Source of the DNA: UBA1049 sp964525815
GTDB lineage: Bacteria > Bacillota > Clostridia > Oscillospirales > CAG-382
Length of the DNA stretch: 28,059 nucleotides
Reading direction: 5' to 3'
Assembly: GCA_964525815.1 (NCBI GenBank)
Contig: CAZGJQ010000015.1
Coordinates: forward strand, 1 to 28,059
Shown here one piece after another: positions 1 through 9,705 of the stretch; position 1 is the first letter of the stretch; each line of letters starts with the position of its first letter. The notes under the pieces are model-generated. The model worked only from the letters and a program-made list of their open reading frames with translations, was not told the origin of the DNA and ran no database searches. The position numbers were made by a program, and so were the translations under genes.

Positions 1-690
1 GTAAGAAGTGCGGTTGAGAAGACAAGGGGAGCAAGCCTTTCCGAGGTGTCCGAGATTATAAAGAAAACAGCGTTTAAGATAACCCGGGTAGGTCAGCTCG
101 TCGCTCGTGATGCAAGCATGCGGTTGGAGGTTCCGTTCGGTATAGTCGACCTTTCTCTTGCTCCTACTCCCGCAATAGGGGACTCGGTGGCAAGAATTCT
201 TGAGGAAATGGGACTGGAGTGCTGCGGAGGCTGCGGTACAACCGCCGCTCTTGCCCTGCTGAACGATGCGGTTAAAAAGGGAGGCGTAATGGCTTCCTCC
301 CATGTGGGCGGACTGTCCGGCGCTTTTATACCCGTCAGCGAGGACGAGGGAATGATCAACGCTGTAAACAAGGGCTGCCTATGCCTTGAAAAGCTGGAGG
401 CTATGACGGCGGTCTGCTCGGTAGGACTGGATATGATAGCCGTTCCCGGCGAGACAAACGCCGATGTGATTTCGGCGCTGATTGCGGACGAAATTTCAAT
501 CGGTGTGGTCAATTCAAAGACAACCGCCGTAAGAATCATCCCCGCCGAGGGGAAGAAAACAGGGGACATTATCAGCTTCGGCGGATTATTGGGCGATGCG
601 CCGGTTATGAATATAAACAGCTCCTCACCTTCTGCTTTTATTAAAAGAGGAGGACGGATTCCCGCTCCGCTTCAATCGCTGAAGAACTGA
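1..690 (+). CDS. DUF711 / UPF0210 (PFL) family protein, 5' truncated by the window edge
   Basis: The reading frame is open from base 1, so only the C-terminal 229 residues are visible; the family is about 450 residues long. A GTG at 46 is in frame but is not a start, because the conserved family sequence continues upstream of it. Recognisable blocks are [82 protein letters not shown] and the C-terminal [13 protein letters not shown], which is typical of the end of this family. It is predicted to be a soluble cytoplasmic protein. In many Firmicutes it follows a small ACT-domain gene, which would lie outside the window. The biochemical role is not established. Family assignment is confident; function is unknown. 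Confidence 0.92.
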   Translation, partial: VRSAVEKTRGASLSEVSEIIKKTAFKITRVGQLVARDASMRLEVPFGIVDLSLAPTPAIGDSVARILEEMGLECCGGCGTTAALALLNDAVKKGGVMASSHVGGLSGAFIPVSEDEGMINAVNKGCLCLEKLEAMTAVCSVGLDMIAVPGETNADVISALIADEISIGVVNSKTTAVRIIPAEGKKTGDIISFGGLLGDAPVMNINSSSPSAFIKRGGRIPAPLQSLKN

Positions 691-699
691 TAATTACAA

Positions 700-742
700 A
701 AAACAGTGCGGCAGCAAGGAGTTTATACCCTGCTGCCGCTTT
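700..742. terminator. Rho-independent terminator between convergent genes
   Basis: Arms at 708-719 and 728-739 form a 12-bp stem with one mismatch (GCGGCAGCA core) and an 8-nt loop. Read on the minus strand the stem is followed by a T6 tract, so it mainly ends the DUF5131 gene. On the plus strand the T-tract is poor but the stem is strong, so it may also stop the DUF711 transcript. Confidence 0.8.
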
Positions 743-744
743 AG

Positions 745-1461
745 TTATTTAGGAACAAAGCTTATATTTGCTTTTCTTGCCTGTGAGTGCTGATTCCTTC
801 GCTCTATACGAAAGAGCTTGCCGTCCTTTTTAAACAGAGCTCCGGTTTGCTTAAAGCTAAAGGACACTCCCGCTTCCATGCATTGCCTTCTAATATCGAG
901 CACCCAGTCATAATCACATACCCGTGCCCTGCTCCCCGATTCTCCCCCCACCGTAACATTCTTAATCTGCTTGTCAAGATACGGCGACAGGTTAATCGCA
1001 CTCAGCAGAGGCTCACATATAATAATCCTGTTCTTAATTGGTAAATCAAGAAAAATTGGCAGCCTCTCGTCTGCACGGCGTTGATTCTCTGCGGTTACAC
1101 AGATTGTAACATTATCGTAGCCGTCTGCCCAATCGGCAGGAAGGGATATTCCGAAACGATTTATCCTTTTTGTGATTATAAGGAAATGCAGGTCGCTGCG
1201 CTCCTTTATCATTGCCCAGGCCTGACTGCGCCACTCGTCCGCACTGTCCAGGAAAAAATCGGAGGTAAAGCAGGTATATACGATATCCTTTGTCAGCAGC
1301 CTGTACTCTCCGTTTTTCCTGCGCTGTACCGGCTTGTCAAAGTCCTTGTTCTTCTTGACCTCGGAGGCGTCCCGTTCATGCCTCGCATCGGTTCGGTATA
1401 CATAGCAGTTCAAACAGCCCTCGCTGTATTTTTTGCAGCCGTGCCACGGATTCCATAGCAT
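745..1461 (-). CDS. DUF5131 family protein (phage Gp37/Gp68-like, three-cysteine motif)
   Basis: A 238-residue protein starting MLWNPWHGCKKYSEGCLNCY. The N-terminal C-x6-C-x2-C pattern after WNPWHGC is the hallmark of the DUF5131/Gp37-Gp68 family, whose fold and Cys triad resemble radical-SAM-type proteins. Other family blocks are FTSDFF (about 65-70), LIITKRINRF and VTVGGESGSRARVCDYDWV. The start is the ATG at 1461, with GGAGG seven bases upstream. An open frame runs further to a TTG at 1515, but that TTG is the -35 box of this gene's own promoter. The family is common in phages and accessory regions and its role is unsettled, with nucleic-acid modification or repair suggested. No phage gene or three-Cys-motif partner methyltransferase lies beside it here. 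Confidence 0.88.
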   Translation of the reverse strand: MLWNPWHGCKKYSEGCLNCYVYRTDARHERDASEVKKNKDFDKPVQRRKNGEYRLLTKDIVYTCFTSDFFLDSADEWRSQAWAMIKERSDLHFLIITKRINRFGISLPADWADGYDNVTICVTAENQRRADERLPIFLDLPIKNRIIICEPLLSAINLSPYLDKQIKNVTVGGESGSRARVCDYDWVLDIRRQCMEAGVSFSFKQTGALFKKDGKLFRIERRNQHSQARKANISFVPK

Positions 1462-1481
1462 ACTCACACCTCCGTAATGTA

Positions 1482-1510
1482 TTGCCATTATAAACCGTTT
1501 TGCGTATTTT
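1482..1510 (+). promoter_or_regulatory. Possible promoter of the MATE gene, overlapping the opposing promoter
   Basis: On the plus strand TTGCCA (1482-1487), 17 bases and TATTTT (1505-1510) are present. The predicted start near 1517 leaves a leader of about 16 bases containing the AGGAG at 1521. The -10 hexamer is weak. The element occupies the same DNA as the minus-strand promoter, so the two would exclude each other. Confidence 0.4.
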
Positions 1511-1515
1511 TTCAA
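1487..1515 (-). promoter_or_regulatory. Sigma-A promoter of the DUF5131 gene
   Basis: On the minus strand TTGAAA (1515-1510), a 17-base spacer and TATAAT (1492-1487) are present. Transcription would start near 1480, about 20 bases before the ATG at 1461, leaving room for its GGAGG. This excludes the upstream TTG as a start codon. Confidence 0.8.
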
Positions 1516-1532
1516 TATAAAGGAGATACTCT

Positions 1533-2894
1533 GTGTTCATAAAAAAAATGCTTGCCGACAAGCGGTTCTGGAAATCGGTGCTGATGCTTGCACTGCCTAT
1601 TGCATTGCAAAACCTGCTGACAAGCTCCTTTTCGCTTATAGATATTCTAATGATAGGCAGCTTAAGCGACAACGCTATATCCGCTGTTGGTATGGCGGCG
1701 CAAATAACCTTTTTGCATAACGTGTTTTTGTTCGGAATTTGCTCAGGAGGCAGTATTTTTGTTGCCCAATACTGGGGTGCCGGAAATATAAGCGGCATAA
1801 AAAAGACCTATGGTGTAATATTAGCCAATTGCTTTACTGTCTCCCTTGTTTTTTTCACGCTTGCGTTCTTTATGCCCGAGCTGTGCATGAGGGTCTTTAC
1901 CGACAACGACGCTGTTACCGAAATAGGCGTTAAATATCTGCGGTATGTCGCATTCTCTTACTTCGGCGTTTCCCTTACAATGGGATTCTCCTCCGTCCTC
2001 AGAGCAACAGAGCAGGTAAAAATACCGCTGTACTCCAATATTTTTTCCGTAGCGACCAATATTTTGTTCAACTACCTGCTTATATTTGGGAAATTCGGTT
2101 TTCCGCAGATGGGAGTAACAGGCGCCGCGCTTGCAACCGTTATTGCCTCGGTAGTAAACCCTACTATGGTCTTTTTGTTCTCCGCCGCCAAGCGAACCAT
2201 TATTTTTTCATCAATAAAGGAGCTTTTTTCCTTTACCGTTTCGGGACTAAGAGAGTTTTATTCCATCGTTTTGCCGGTGTTTTTTAACGAGATGCTATGG
2301 GCGGTCGGAATGACCGCATACAACTCTATATATGGGCATATGAGCCACAGCCACTTTGCTGCCCTGACAATATCAAAGACGGTAGAGAACCTTGTGTTTG
2401 TTTTCTTTATAGGTCTGTGCAATGCCTGTGCGGTTCTTGTAGGCAAGTACATAGGACTTAAGCGATTCGAGGACGCCAAGGAATATGCGAAGCGATTCCT
2501 TTGTCTTGTACCGGTAACCGGATTACTTTTGGGAGCAGCGGTTATTGGGCTGAGAGGTAGCATCCTGAGCCTGTTCAACATCGAGGATAATGTAAGACAG
2601 GTCGCTTCTCTGCTCCTGCTGGTTTTCGGGCTTGCGATAAGCGTAAAGAACATTCCGTTTATAGCAATAGTGGGAATATTCCGTGCGGGCGGCGACCCAA
2701 AGAAGGGTATGCTGTTCGATTTACTCTGTCTCTGGGGAATAGGCCTGCCCATAACCTTTGTTTGCGGCATACTGCTTAAAATGGATTTTGTTCTCGTATA
2801 TATTTTAATGATATTGTCCGAGGATGTAACCAAGACAATCCTGTGCATCAAATACTTCCTTACTATGAAGTGGATAAGACCGGTAAAGCAGTAA
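1533..2894 (+). CDS. MATE family efflux transporter
   Basis: A 453-residue polytopic membrane protein with about 12 hydrophobic segments, the normal size for the MATE (NorM/DinF/MepA-like) family. The N-terminus (LALPIALQNLLTSSFSLIDI, then LMIGSLSDNAISAVG) and the repeat in the second half (PVFFNEMLWAVG, then LTISKTVENLVFVFFIGL) show the two-fold pseudo-repeat of these exporters. They expel cationic or organic compounds using H+ or Na+ gradients; the substrate cannot be told from sequence. The GTG start at 1533 has AGGAG seven bases upstream, whereas the next ATG at 1548 would be too far from it. The gene is single, divergent from the DUF5131 gene, and ends in a strong shared terminator. Confidence 0.93.
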   Translation: MFIKKMLADKRFWKSVLMLALPIALQNLLTSSFSLIDILMIGSLSDNAISAVGMAAQITFLHNVFLFGICSGGSIFVAQYWGAGNISGIKKTYGVILANCFTVSLVFFTLAFFMPELCMRVFTDNDAVTEIGVKYLRYVAFSYFGVSLTMGFSSVLRATEQVKIPLYSNIFSVATNILFNYLLIFGKFGFPQMGVTGAALATVIASVVNPTMVFLFSAAKRTIIFSSIKELFSFTVSGLREFYSIVLPVFFNEMLWAVGMTAYNSIYGHMSHSHFAALTISKTVENLVFVFFIGLCNACAVLVGKYIGLKRFEDAKEYAKRFLCLVPVTGLLLGAAVIGLRGSILSLFNIEDNVRQVASLLLLVFGLAISVKNIPFIAIVGIFRAGGDPKKGMLFDLLCLWGIGLPITFVCGILLKMDFVLVYILMILSEDVTKTILCIKYFLTMKWIRPVKQ

Positions 2895-2903
2895 TTACGC
2901 AAT

Positions 2904-2940
2904 AAAAAGAGAGCTTGTTGCTAAAAAAGCTCTCTTTTTT
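2904..2940. terminator. Bidirectional Rho-independent terminator
   Basis: AAAAAGAGAGCTT (2904-2916) pairs with AAGCTCTCTTTTT (2927-2939) around a 10-nt loop, with A and T tracts on both sides. It serves both the MATE gene and the convergent Cys-rich gene, whose stop codon lies inside the right arm. Confidence 0.88.
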
Positions 2941-3400
2941 ATTTTTTTTGTATCAAATTAAGAATTTCCAGACCTTCTCGGCTCTCAACGATGTTACACC
3001 ATCTGCGCACAAGCCGTTGCCCCGGTATGGAGTTCCAAGCCTCTTCAATATCCGAATGACATTGCAGACCGGTACCCGCTCGGCTATGATGACAATAGCT
3101 GCATTCAAGAGGCATATATGCCGTACCGTGCAGCTCGCATAGACCCTTTTTCAAGAAATTACATCCGTTCCCCGCATATCTGTTTTGCGCAATCTTACGC
3201 TCGTTGCCGTAAAAAGCGGGTGAAATAACTCCAAAAGTTAACTCGGGCGAAATCTCAAGCATCATTCTACCGGACAGCCTGTTTTTCACCGCCAAATCGG
3301 CCTGCTCCACGGTCCACCAGCCCGGTCTCTTACAGAAGCTTCTGCAGGTTTCGCACCCGCAGGGCTCAGAGGGAGGATATTTTTGCCGTAAGAATTCCAC
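2939..3400 (-). CDS. Cysteine-rich protein, possibly YkgJ-like metal/Fe-S cluster protein
   Basis: A 153-residue soluble protein with many cysteines: an N-terminal C-x-C-x2-C-x3-C group (PCGCETCRSFCKRPGWW, about 13-29) and a second group around GNGCNFLKKGLCELHG, LECSYCHH and LQCH. The spacing recalls YkgJ-type zinc/iron-binding proteins (C-x-FL-x3-G-x-C followed by P-x2-C), but the match is not complete, so a metal site is likely and the family is uncertain. The start is the GTG at 3400, with GGAG about 10 bases upstream. The gene lies 39 bases after the transglutaminase/dockerin gene with no terminator between, and is probably the last gene of the guaB transcript. Confidence 0.7.
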   Translation of the reverse strand: MEFLRQKYPPSEPCGCETCRSFCKRPGWWTVEQADLAVKNRLSGRMMLEISPELTFGVISPAFYGNERKIAQNRYAGNGCNFLKKGLCELHGTAYMPLECSYCHHSRAGTGLQCHSDIEEAWNSIPGQRLVRRWCNIVESREGLEILNLIQKK

Positions 3401-3439
3401 AAAAAACCATCTCCAAAAATAAGTCCCAGAGAACGCCTT

Positions 3440-5023
3440 TTATTCGTATAAATCATATGTGCCCAAGAAATGCCGCTTTACCATTAGGTAATCCAACGAA
3501 GTCGGAAGCTCTGCTCCGTTAATGCATACAGCTCTTAGTGCCGCCTCTTCTAAAGTATAGGTGCCCAAGAACGCTCTTTTTATAAAAAGATAATCTATAG
3601 AGTTAACTACACCGTCTCCGTTTGCGTCCCCCAACAAAATTACTATATAGGTGCTGCTGCCTGCCGTAATAATGCAGCCCGTTCCCATAATGGAAGCATC
3701 CTGCAACACATTACCGTCCTTATCGGTAATTATTATATCCCCTTCAAACTCACCTTTAACCATTAATACGGTCATATGCTCGGTAAGCCCCACTAAGTAT
3801 TCCTCCTCAACCGTCAAGGAGCTGTCATCCTTAAGCTGAGGGTCTGAGGGTAACAGAACCGGTATAATCTCACTCTCTGTTATCTCTCCGCACACCGTGC
3901 ATCTCCTGACCCTTAGACCTTGCTCCGTCTCGGTAGGCTCGGCTACAATCTCCCATTCCCCCGGTGTATGTCCCTCTCCGCACGGGTCGGGCTGGTAAGC
4001 GGTTTGGCTGATAACAGGATAAACAAATTCCATTTCGCTGCCGTATGAGAAGTATCCGTCCTCGATATGGGACTGCGAAAAGGTTACCGAGCCGAAGTTT
4101 TCCGCAACCGTTTCCGAGCCGACAAGGAAATAATCATAATAGGGCTCACCCGGTCTGTCGTCCCAGGTTACATCGACGGCGTACCAGTAACCATCCTCCA
4201 TCTGCACATAGTTCCACATATGCGGCTCGCTGCCCGAGCTGACGACACCCTCACCGAGGATTACGGCGCAGGGTATGCCAAATCTGTCACACAGCAGCTT
4301 AAAGGCCTCCGCATAGCCCTCGCAAACCGCCTTACCGTCGACCAAGGCTCCGTATGGCTCATGCGCATATGGGGCGTTAAGGTCATAAACTACGGTGTCA
4401 CACAAGTAATCATGTATATCCTTGAGTATGCCGTACCTGCTTGAGGATTCTGTTACAAATCCGTCCACCGCATCGGTAACGGCGTTTACAAAGCTCTGTG
4501 TGTCCGGCTTATATGTATCCGAAACCACAGCAAATATTGTTATTTCATCAACGATCCAATAATGGGTGCCTTGCTCCTGACCGTCATAAAAATATCCGAA
4601 GCCGAAGCCGGTGGAGCCGGCTGTACCGCTCAAATCCAGCCAAAAAACAATTGCCTCGTCCCGCAAAAACGCATTTAATGCTGGCTGAACAATATTGCTT
4701 ACGGCATCGATTATAACCTCAAGCTCGGACTGGCTCGGCTCAAACATATCGCTCGTGAAGGTCAGCTCCTCAAGCAAGGGAATGTCAATTTCTATGTCAT
4801 ATGTAGGAATACCGACCAAAGCGTCATAAACCGTTTTTTGAATCGGACTCAGCTGGTTATAATATGATTGGTTATAAACCGAGGAATTATCGACATATGC
4901 GGTTTTATACCCGCCAGCGGGTACTCTTATCTCCGCACCGTATGATACGCTCTGGGCAGATAACGGCAATACCGCCGTAAACAGAAGCAACGCCAGAGCA
5001 AGGGATAAAAGTCTGTTTTTCAA
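3440..5023 (-). CDS. Secreted transglutaminase-like protein with C-terminal dockerin-like domain
   Basis: A 527-residue exported protein. Residues 1-29 form a signal peptide (MKNRLLSLALALLLFTAVLP). A transglutaminase-like cysteine protease-fold domain spans about 195-300 with the full triad: Cys about 234 (GKAVCEGYAEAF), His about 268 (EPHMWNYV) and Asp about 284 (YAVDVTWDD). Residues about 350-390 carry a Cys-x2-Cys surface repeat (HTPGEWEIVAEPTETEQGL, then CTVCGE) common in gut Firmicutes exoproteins. The end, about 464-523, is dockerin-like. Its first loop has intact calcium ligands (GDANGDGVVNSIDYL), while the second (CINGAELPTSLDYL) has lost them. The start is TTG, because an in-frame TGA lies 9 bases upstream; GAGGGTG is the ribosome binding site. 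It follows guaB by 34 bases. The substrate is unknown. Confidence 0.88.
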   Translation of the reverse strand: MKNRLLSLALALLLFTAVLPLSAQSVSYGAEIRVPAGGYKTAYVDNSSVYNQSYYNQLSPIQKTVYDALVGIPTYDIEIDIPLLEELTFTSDMFEPSQSELEVIIDAVSNIVQPALNAFLRDEAIVFWLDLSGTAGSTGFGFGYFYDGQEQGTHYWIVDEITIFAVVSDTYKPDTQSFVNAVTDAVDGFVTESSSRYGILKDIHDYLCDTVVYDLNAPYAHEPYGALVDGKAVCEGYAEAFKLLCDRFGIPCAVILGEGVVSSGSEPHMWNYVQMEDGYWYAVDVTWDDRPGEPYYDYFLVGSETVAENFGSVTFSQSHIEDGYFSYGSEMEFVYPVISQTAYQPDPCGEGHTPGEWEIVAEPTETEQGLRVRRCTVCGEITESEIIPVLLPSDPQLKDDSSLTVEEEYLVGLTEHMTVLMVKGEFEGDIIITDKDGNVLQDASIMGTGCIITAGSSTYIVILLGDANGDGVVNSIDYLFIKRAFLGTYTLEEAALRAVCINGAELPTSLDYLMVKRHFLGTYDLYE

Positions 5024-5057
5024 TCGAGATCACCCTCTCATTTTTTCTGTCTATATT

Positions 5058-7089
<2,032 letters not shown>

Positions 7090-7109
7090 AATAAAACCAC
7101 CTTAAGGCA

Positions 7110-7138
7110 AGTATAACATAATCTTAAAAAAAGGTCAA
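7110..7138 (-). promoter_or_regulatory. Sigma-A promoter of the small membrane protein
   Basis: TTGACC (7138-7133), 17 bases and TATACT (7115-7110) on the minus strand. Its -35 directly abuts the -35 of the opposite promoter. Confidence 0.75.
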
Positions 7139-7167
7139 TTGCAATTATAAGAATAATGTTGTATAAT
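7139..7167 (+). promoter_or_regulatory. Sigma-A promoter of the P-type ATPase
   Basis: TTGCAA (7139-7144), 17 bases and TATAAT (7162-7167) on the plus strand. Transcription should begin at about 7173-7176, at or next to the ATG at 7176. Confidence 0.75.
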
Positions 7168-7175
7168 AAGCGAAA

Positions 7176-9599
7176 ATGTATTCAAGTAACAAGCTTAGAA
7201 AGGTAGCAACGCCTGTTATGCCAAAAATAGTTTCACGGCTGAGGCTGATAAAAAGAAAATACCCCGATATAAAACGATACACTCCGGACATTTCCACCGG
7301 GCTGAATACTAAACAGGTTAATACCCGTATAAAGCAGAACAAAACAAATGCGGATGCAATTGTGCAGACCAAGAGTGTTTGGCTGATTATACGGAATACA
7401 CTGTTTACCCTGTTCAATTTTGTAAATATTGTTTTGGCGGCAGCACTGATTAGTGTCGGCTCATACAAGCATATGCTCTTTATGGGGATTGTAATTTCCA
7501 ACTTCCTTATAGATATTATTCAAGAGATACGCGCGAAGAGAGCGACAGACAAGCTCTCTCTTATGTCTGCGGCAACCGTTGCGGTAAGGCGAAACGGTAA
7601 AGAAATAACCGTTAAGAGCGACGAGGTTGTGCTTGATGATATTATTCTTTATTCGCCGGGTAAGCAGGTTGTTGCAGACAGTGTTGTTTTGGAGGGAGGC
7701 TGCGAGGTCAACGAGGCGTTTTTGACCGGAGAGAGCGAGTCGGTGACTAAAGAGCAAGGAGACATGCTGTACTCGGGTAGCTTTATTTCCTCCGGAAAAT
7801 GTATCGCGCAGGCGGATGCGGTCGGAGCCGATAATGCTTCCTATGAGATAAGCGCAGGGGCTAAAAAAATCAAGACCCGTGCCTCCGAAATAGTAAAGAG
7901 CCTTAGAAAAATAATAAGAATTATATCGGTGGTCATAATTCCGCTTGGCCTGCTGTTTTTTGTACGGCAGTACACTCTTGCGGGCAATACCCGAGCTCTT
8001 GCAACCGAGCAGACCGTTGCCGCTCTGATTGGAATGATACCGGAGGGACTTATCCTGCTGACAAGCACGGTTCTTGCGGTTGTGGTTATAAGGCTTGCGA
8101 GAAAAAGAGTGCTGGTCAACGAGCTTTACAGCGTGGAGATGCTCGCCCGTACCGATGTTATCTGCCTTGACAAAACCGGAACCCTTACCGAGGGAAGCAT
8201 GCAGGTCGAGGATATTATATTATTAAACGCCGCTGAAAAAGAGGAAGCGGAAGCCGTCCTTGCATCCCTGTATTCGTGTCTGGACGGTAATCAGACATTA
8301 AACGCTGTCGGTCAATACCTAAAGAGCAGCGGAGACTGGGAGCCACAGCTAACCGTACCCTTCTCAAGCAAAAGGAAATGGTGCGGTGCATATTTCCCGA
8401 ATAAAGGCGCATACATATTAGGAGCACCCGAAATTGTTTTAACCGAAAAGGAAACAGAAACAAAATCCAGGGTTCTGCTCCTTGCAAAGGATTACAGAGT
8501 GCTTTGCCTTTCCAAGAGCAGTACTATTAACAACGATAAAAATCTACCGAAGGATCGCAGCGCCATATGCTTAATATTACTGAGTGATACCGTACGGCAG
8601 AACGCCAAGGAGACCATAGAATATTTTTCGAGACAAGGAGTCTCGGTAAAAATTATTTCGGGTGACAGCCACTTGACCGTATCTATGATTGCGAAAACGG
8701 TAGGAGTGGAAGGCTGGGAACAAACCGTCGATATGTCTTCGGTTACCGACCAAAGCGAAATAGCGGATATTGCGGAAAAATATGTTGTTTTCGGAAGAAC
8801 ATCACCTCAGCAGAAGCAGCTCCTTATTAAGGCTCTGCGGGATAAGGGGCATACCGTGGCGATGACGGGAGACGGAGTAAACGATGTGCTCGCAATGAAG
8901 GAGGCGGACTGCTCCATAGCCGTTGCGGAGGGTACCGACGCCGCAAGAACGGTTGCGGATATCGTCCTCCTGGACTCCTCCTTTGAGGCGGTTCCCAAAA
9001 TTGTGGACGAGGGACGTACGGCAATAAACAATATTCAGCGTACCGCCTCGCTTTTTCTTGTTAAAACAATATATTCCACACTGCTTACCCTAATATTCTT
9101 GTTTATGGTTACCCCATATCCGTTCAAGCCCATTCATCTTACCCTTATCAGTGCGGTCAGCATTGGAATACCCGCCTTTTTCCTTGCGTTCCAGCCCAAT
9201 AAGGAGCGGGTTCGGGGAAGGTTTTTGCAGAATGTAATGATAAAGGCTGCGCCTACCGGACTTACTGTCGTAGCGGGCGTTTTGACTGTGCATATTGTAG
9301 CAAGGCTGATTGACCTGACAAGAGCGGAGGTATCCATGATATGCGTTCTTATAACCGGCATTGTAGCTCTGCTCGGAGTGCTGTTTATTTCCATGCCGCT
9401 TGACAGGCTCAGGCTTACCTTGGTAACTGCTATGTCCGCTATTTTCGCAACGGGAGTGCTGCTATTCCGGCAGCTGTTTGAGATTACATATCTGTCCTTC
9501 TGGGCAAGCATAGCTCTGCTTATAATAACCGGATGTTGCTGCCTTGTTTTTTGGTTCCTAAAGGTTATGTTTGTTAAGGTTATTTTTAAATCCTATTAG
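7176..9599 (+). CDS. Cation-translocating P-type ATPase (HAD-IC, CtpE-like)
   Basis: An 807-residue ATP-driven cation pump of the plasma membrane. In order: two N-terminal helices (about 70-115), the actuator domain with TGES (about 184-187), helices including the M4 motif MIPEGLILLTS (about 288-298), the phosphorylated Asp about 332 in DKTGTLTEG, the nucleotide-binding part with LGAPE, the hinge TGDGVND (about 564-570), and about six C-terminal helices. The PEGLILLTS motif and the absence of an N-terminal heavy-metal domain fit the CtpE-like group, one member of which is a mycobacterial Ca2+ transporter. The ion here is inferred, not shown. The ATG at 7176 lies almost at the predicted transcription start with no ribosome binding site. 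An internal ATG at 7218 (after AAAGG) is the alternative. Confidence 0.93.
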   Translation: MYSSNKLRKVATPVMPKIVSRLRLIKRKYPDIKRYTPDISTGLNTKQVNTRIKQNKTNADAIVQTKSVWLIIRNTLFTLFNFVNIVLAAALISVGSYKHMLFMGIVISNFLIDIIQEIRAKRATDKLSLMSAATVAVRRNGKEITVKSDEVVLDDIILYSPGKQVVADSVVLEGGCEVNEAFLTGESESVTKEQGDMLYSGSFISSGKCIAQADAVGADNASYEISAGAKKIKTRASEIVKSLRKIIRIISVVIIPLGLLFFVRQYTLAGNTRALATEQTVAALIGMIPEGLILLTSTVLAVVVIRLARKRVLVNELYSVEMLARTDVICLDKTGTLTEGSMQVEDIILLNAAEKEEAEAVLASLYSCLDGNQTLNAVGQYLKSSGDWEPQLTVPFSSKRKWCGAYFPNKGAYILGAPEIVLTEKETETKSRVLLLAKDYRVLCLSKSSTINNDKNLPKDRSAICLILLSDTVRQNAKETIEYFSRQGVSVKIISGDSHLTVSMIAKTVGVEGWEQTVDMSSVTDQSEIADIAEKYVVFGRTSPQQKQLLIKALRDKGHTVAMTGDGVNDVLAMKEADCSIAVAEGTDAARTVADIVLLDSSFEAVPKIVDEGRTAINNIQRTASLFLVKTIYSTLLTLIFLFMVTPYPFKPIHLTLISAVSIGIPAFFLAFQPNKERVRGRFLQNVMIKAAPTGLTVVAGVLTVHIVARLIDLTRAEVSMICVLITGIVALLGVLFISMPLDRLRLTLVTAMSAIFATGVLLFRQLFEITYLSFWASIALLIITGCCCLVFWFLKVMFVKVIFKSY

Positions 9600-9641
9600 G
9601 ATAAAATAAACAGCTCTTGGCGTGAGAAGCACTTGTAAAAT

Positions 9642-9689
9642 AGGTATTTTTATACCTGCAAAAACTTTGTTGCTGTTTATACCTGGTAT
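9642..9689 (+). repeat. Two GGTAT/ATACC inverted repeats upstream of the YihY/BrkB gene
   Basis: AGGTAT-TTTT-ATACCT at 9642-9657 and ATACC-T-GGTAT at 9679-9689 share the same half-site in opposite arrangement, just 5' of the ribosome binding site at 9696. They could be operator half-sites or small RNA hairpins. No promoter was placed with confidence in this interval. Confidence 0.4.
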
Positions 9690-9705
9690 GAGCATGGAGG
9701 TTGGA

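Noticed and set aside
1462..1515. N-terminal extension of the DUF5131 protein to the TTG at 1515
   Set aside because: The TTG is the -35 hexamer of a consensus promoter, and the internal ATG at 1461 has a well placed GGAGG.
2258..2902. Minus-strand open frame of 214 codons opposite the MATE gene
   Set aside because: It lies fully within a clear MATE transporter, runs through its terminator region and has no family-like sequence.
9622..9705. GTG start at 9622 for the YihY/BrkB-type gene
   Set aside because: The added residues are not family-like, there is no ribosome binding site before 9622, and GGAGG precedes the ATG at 9706.
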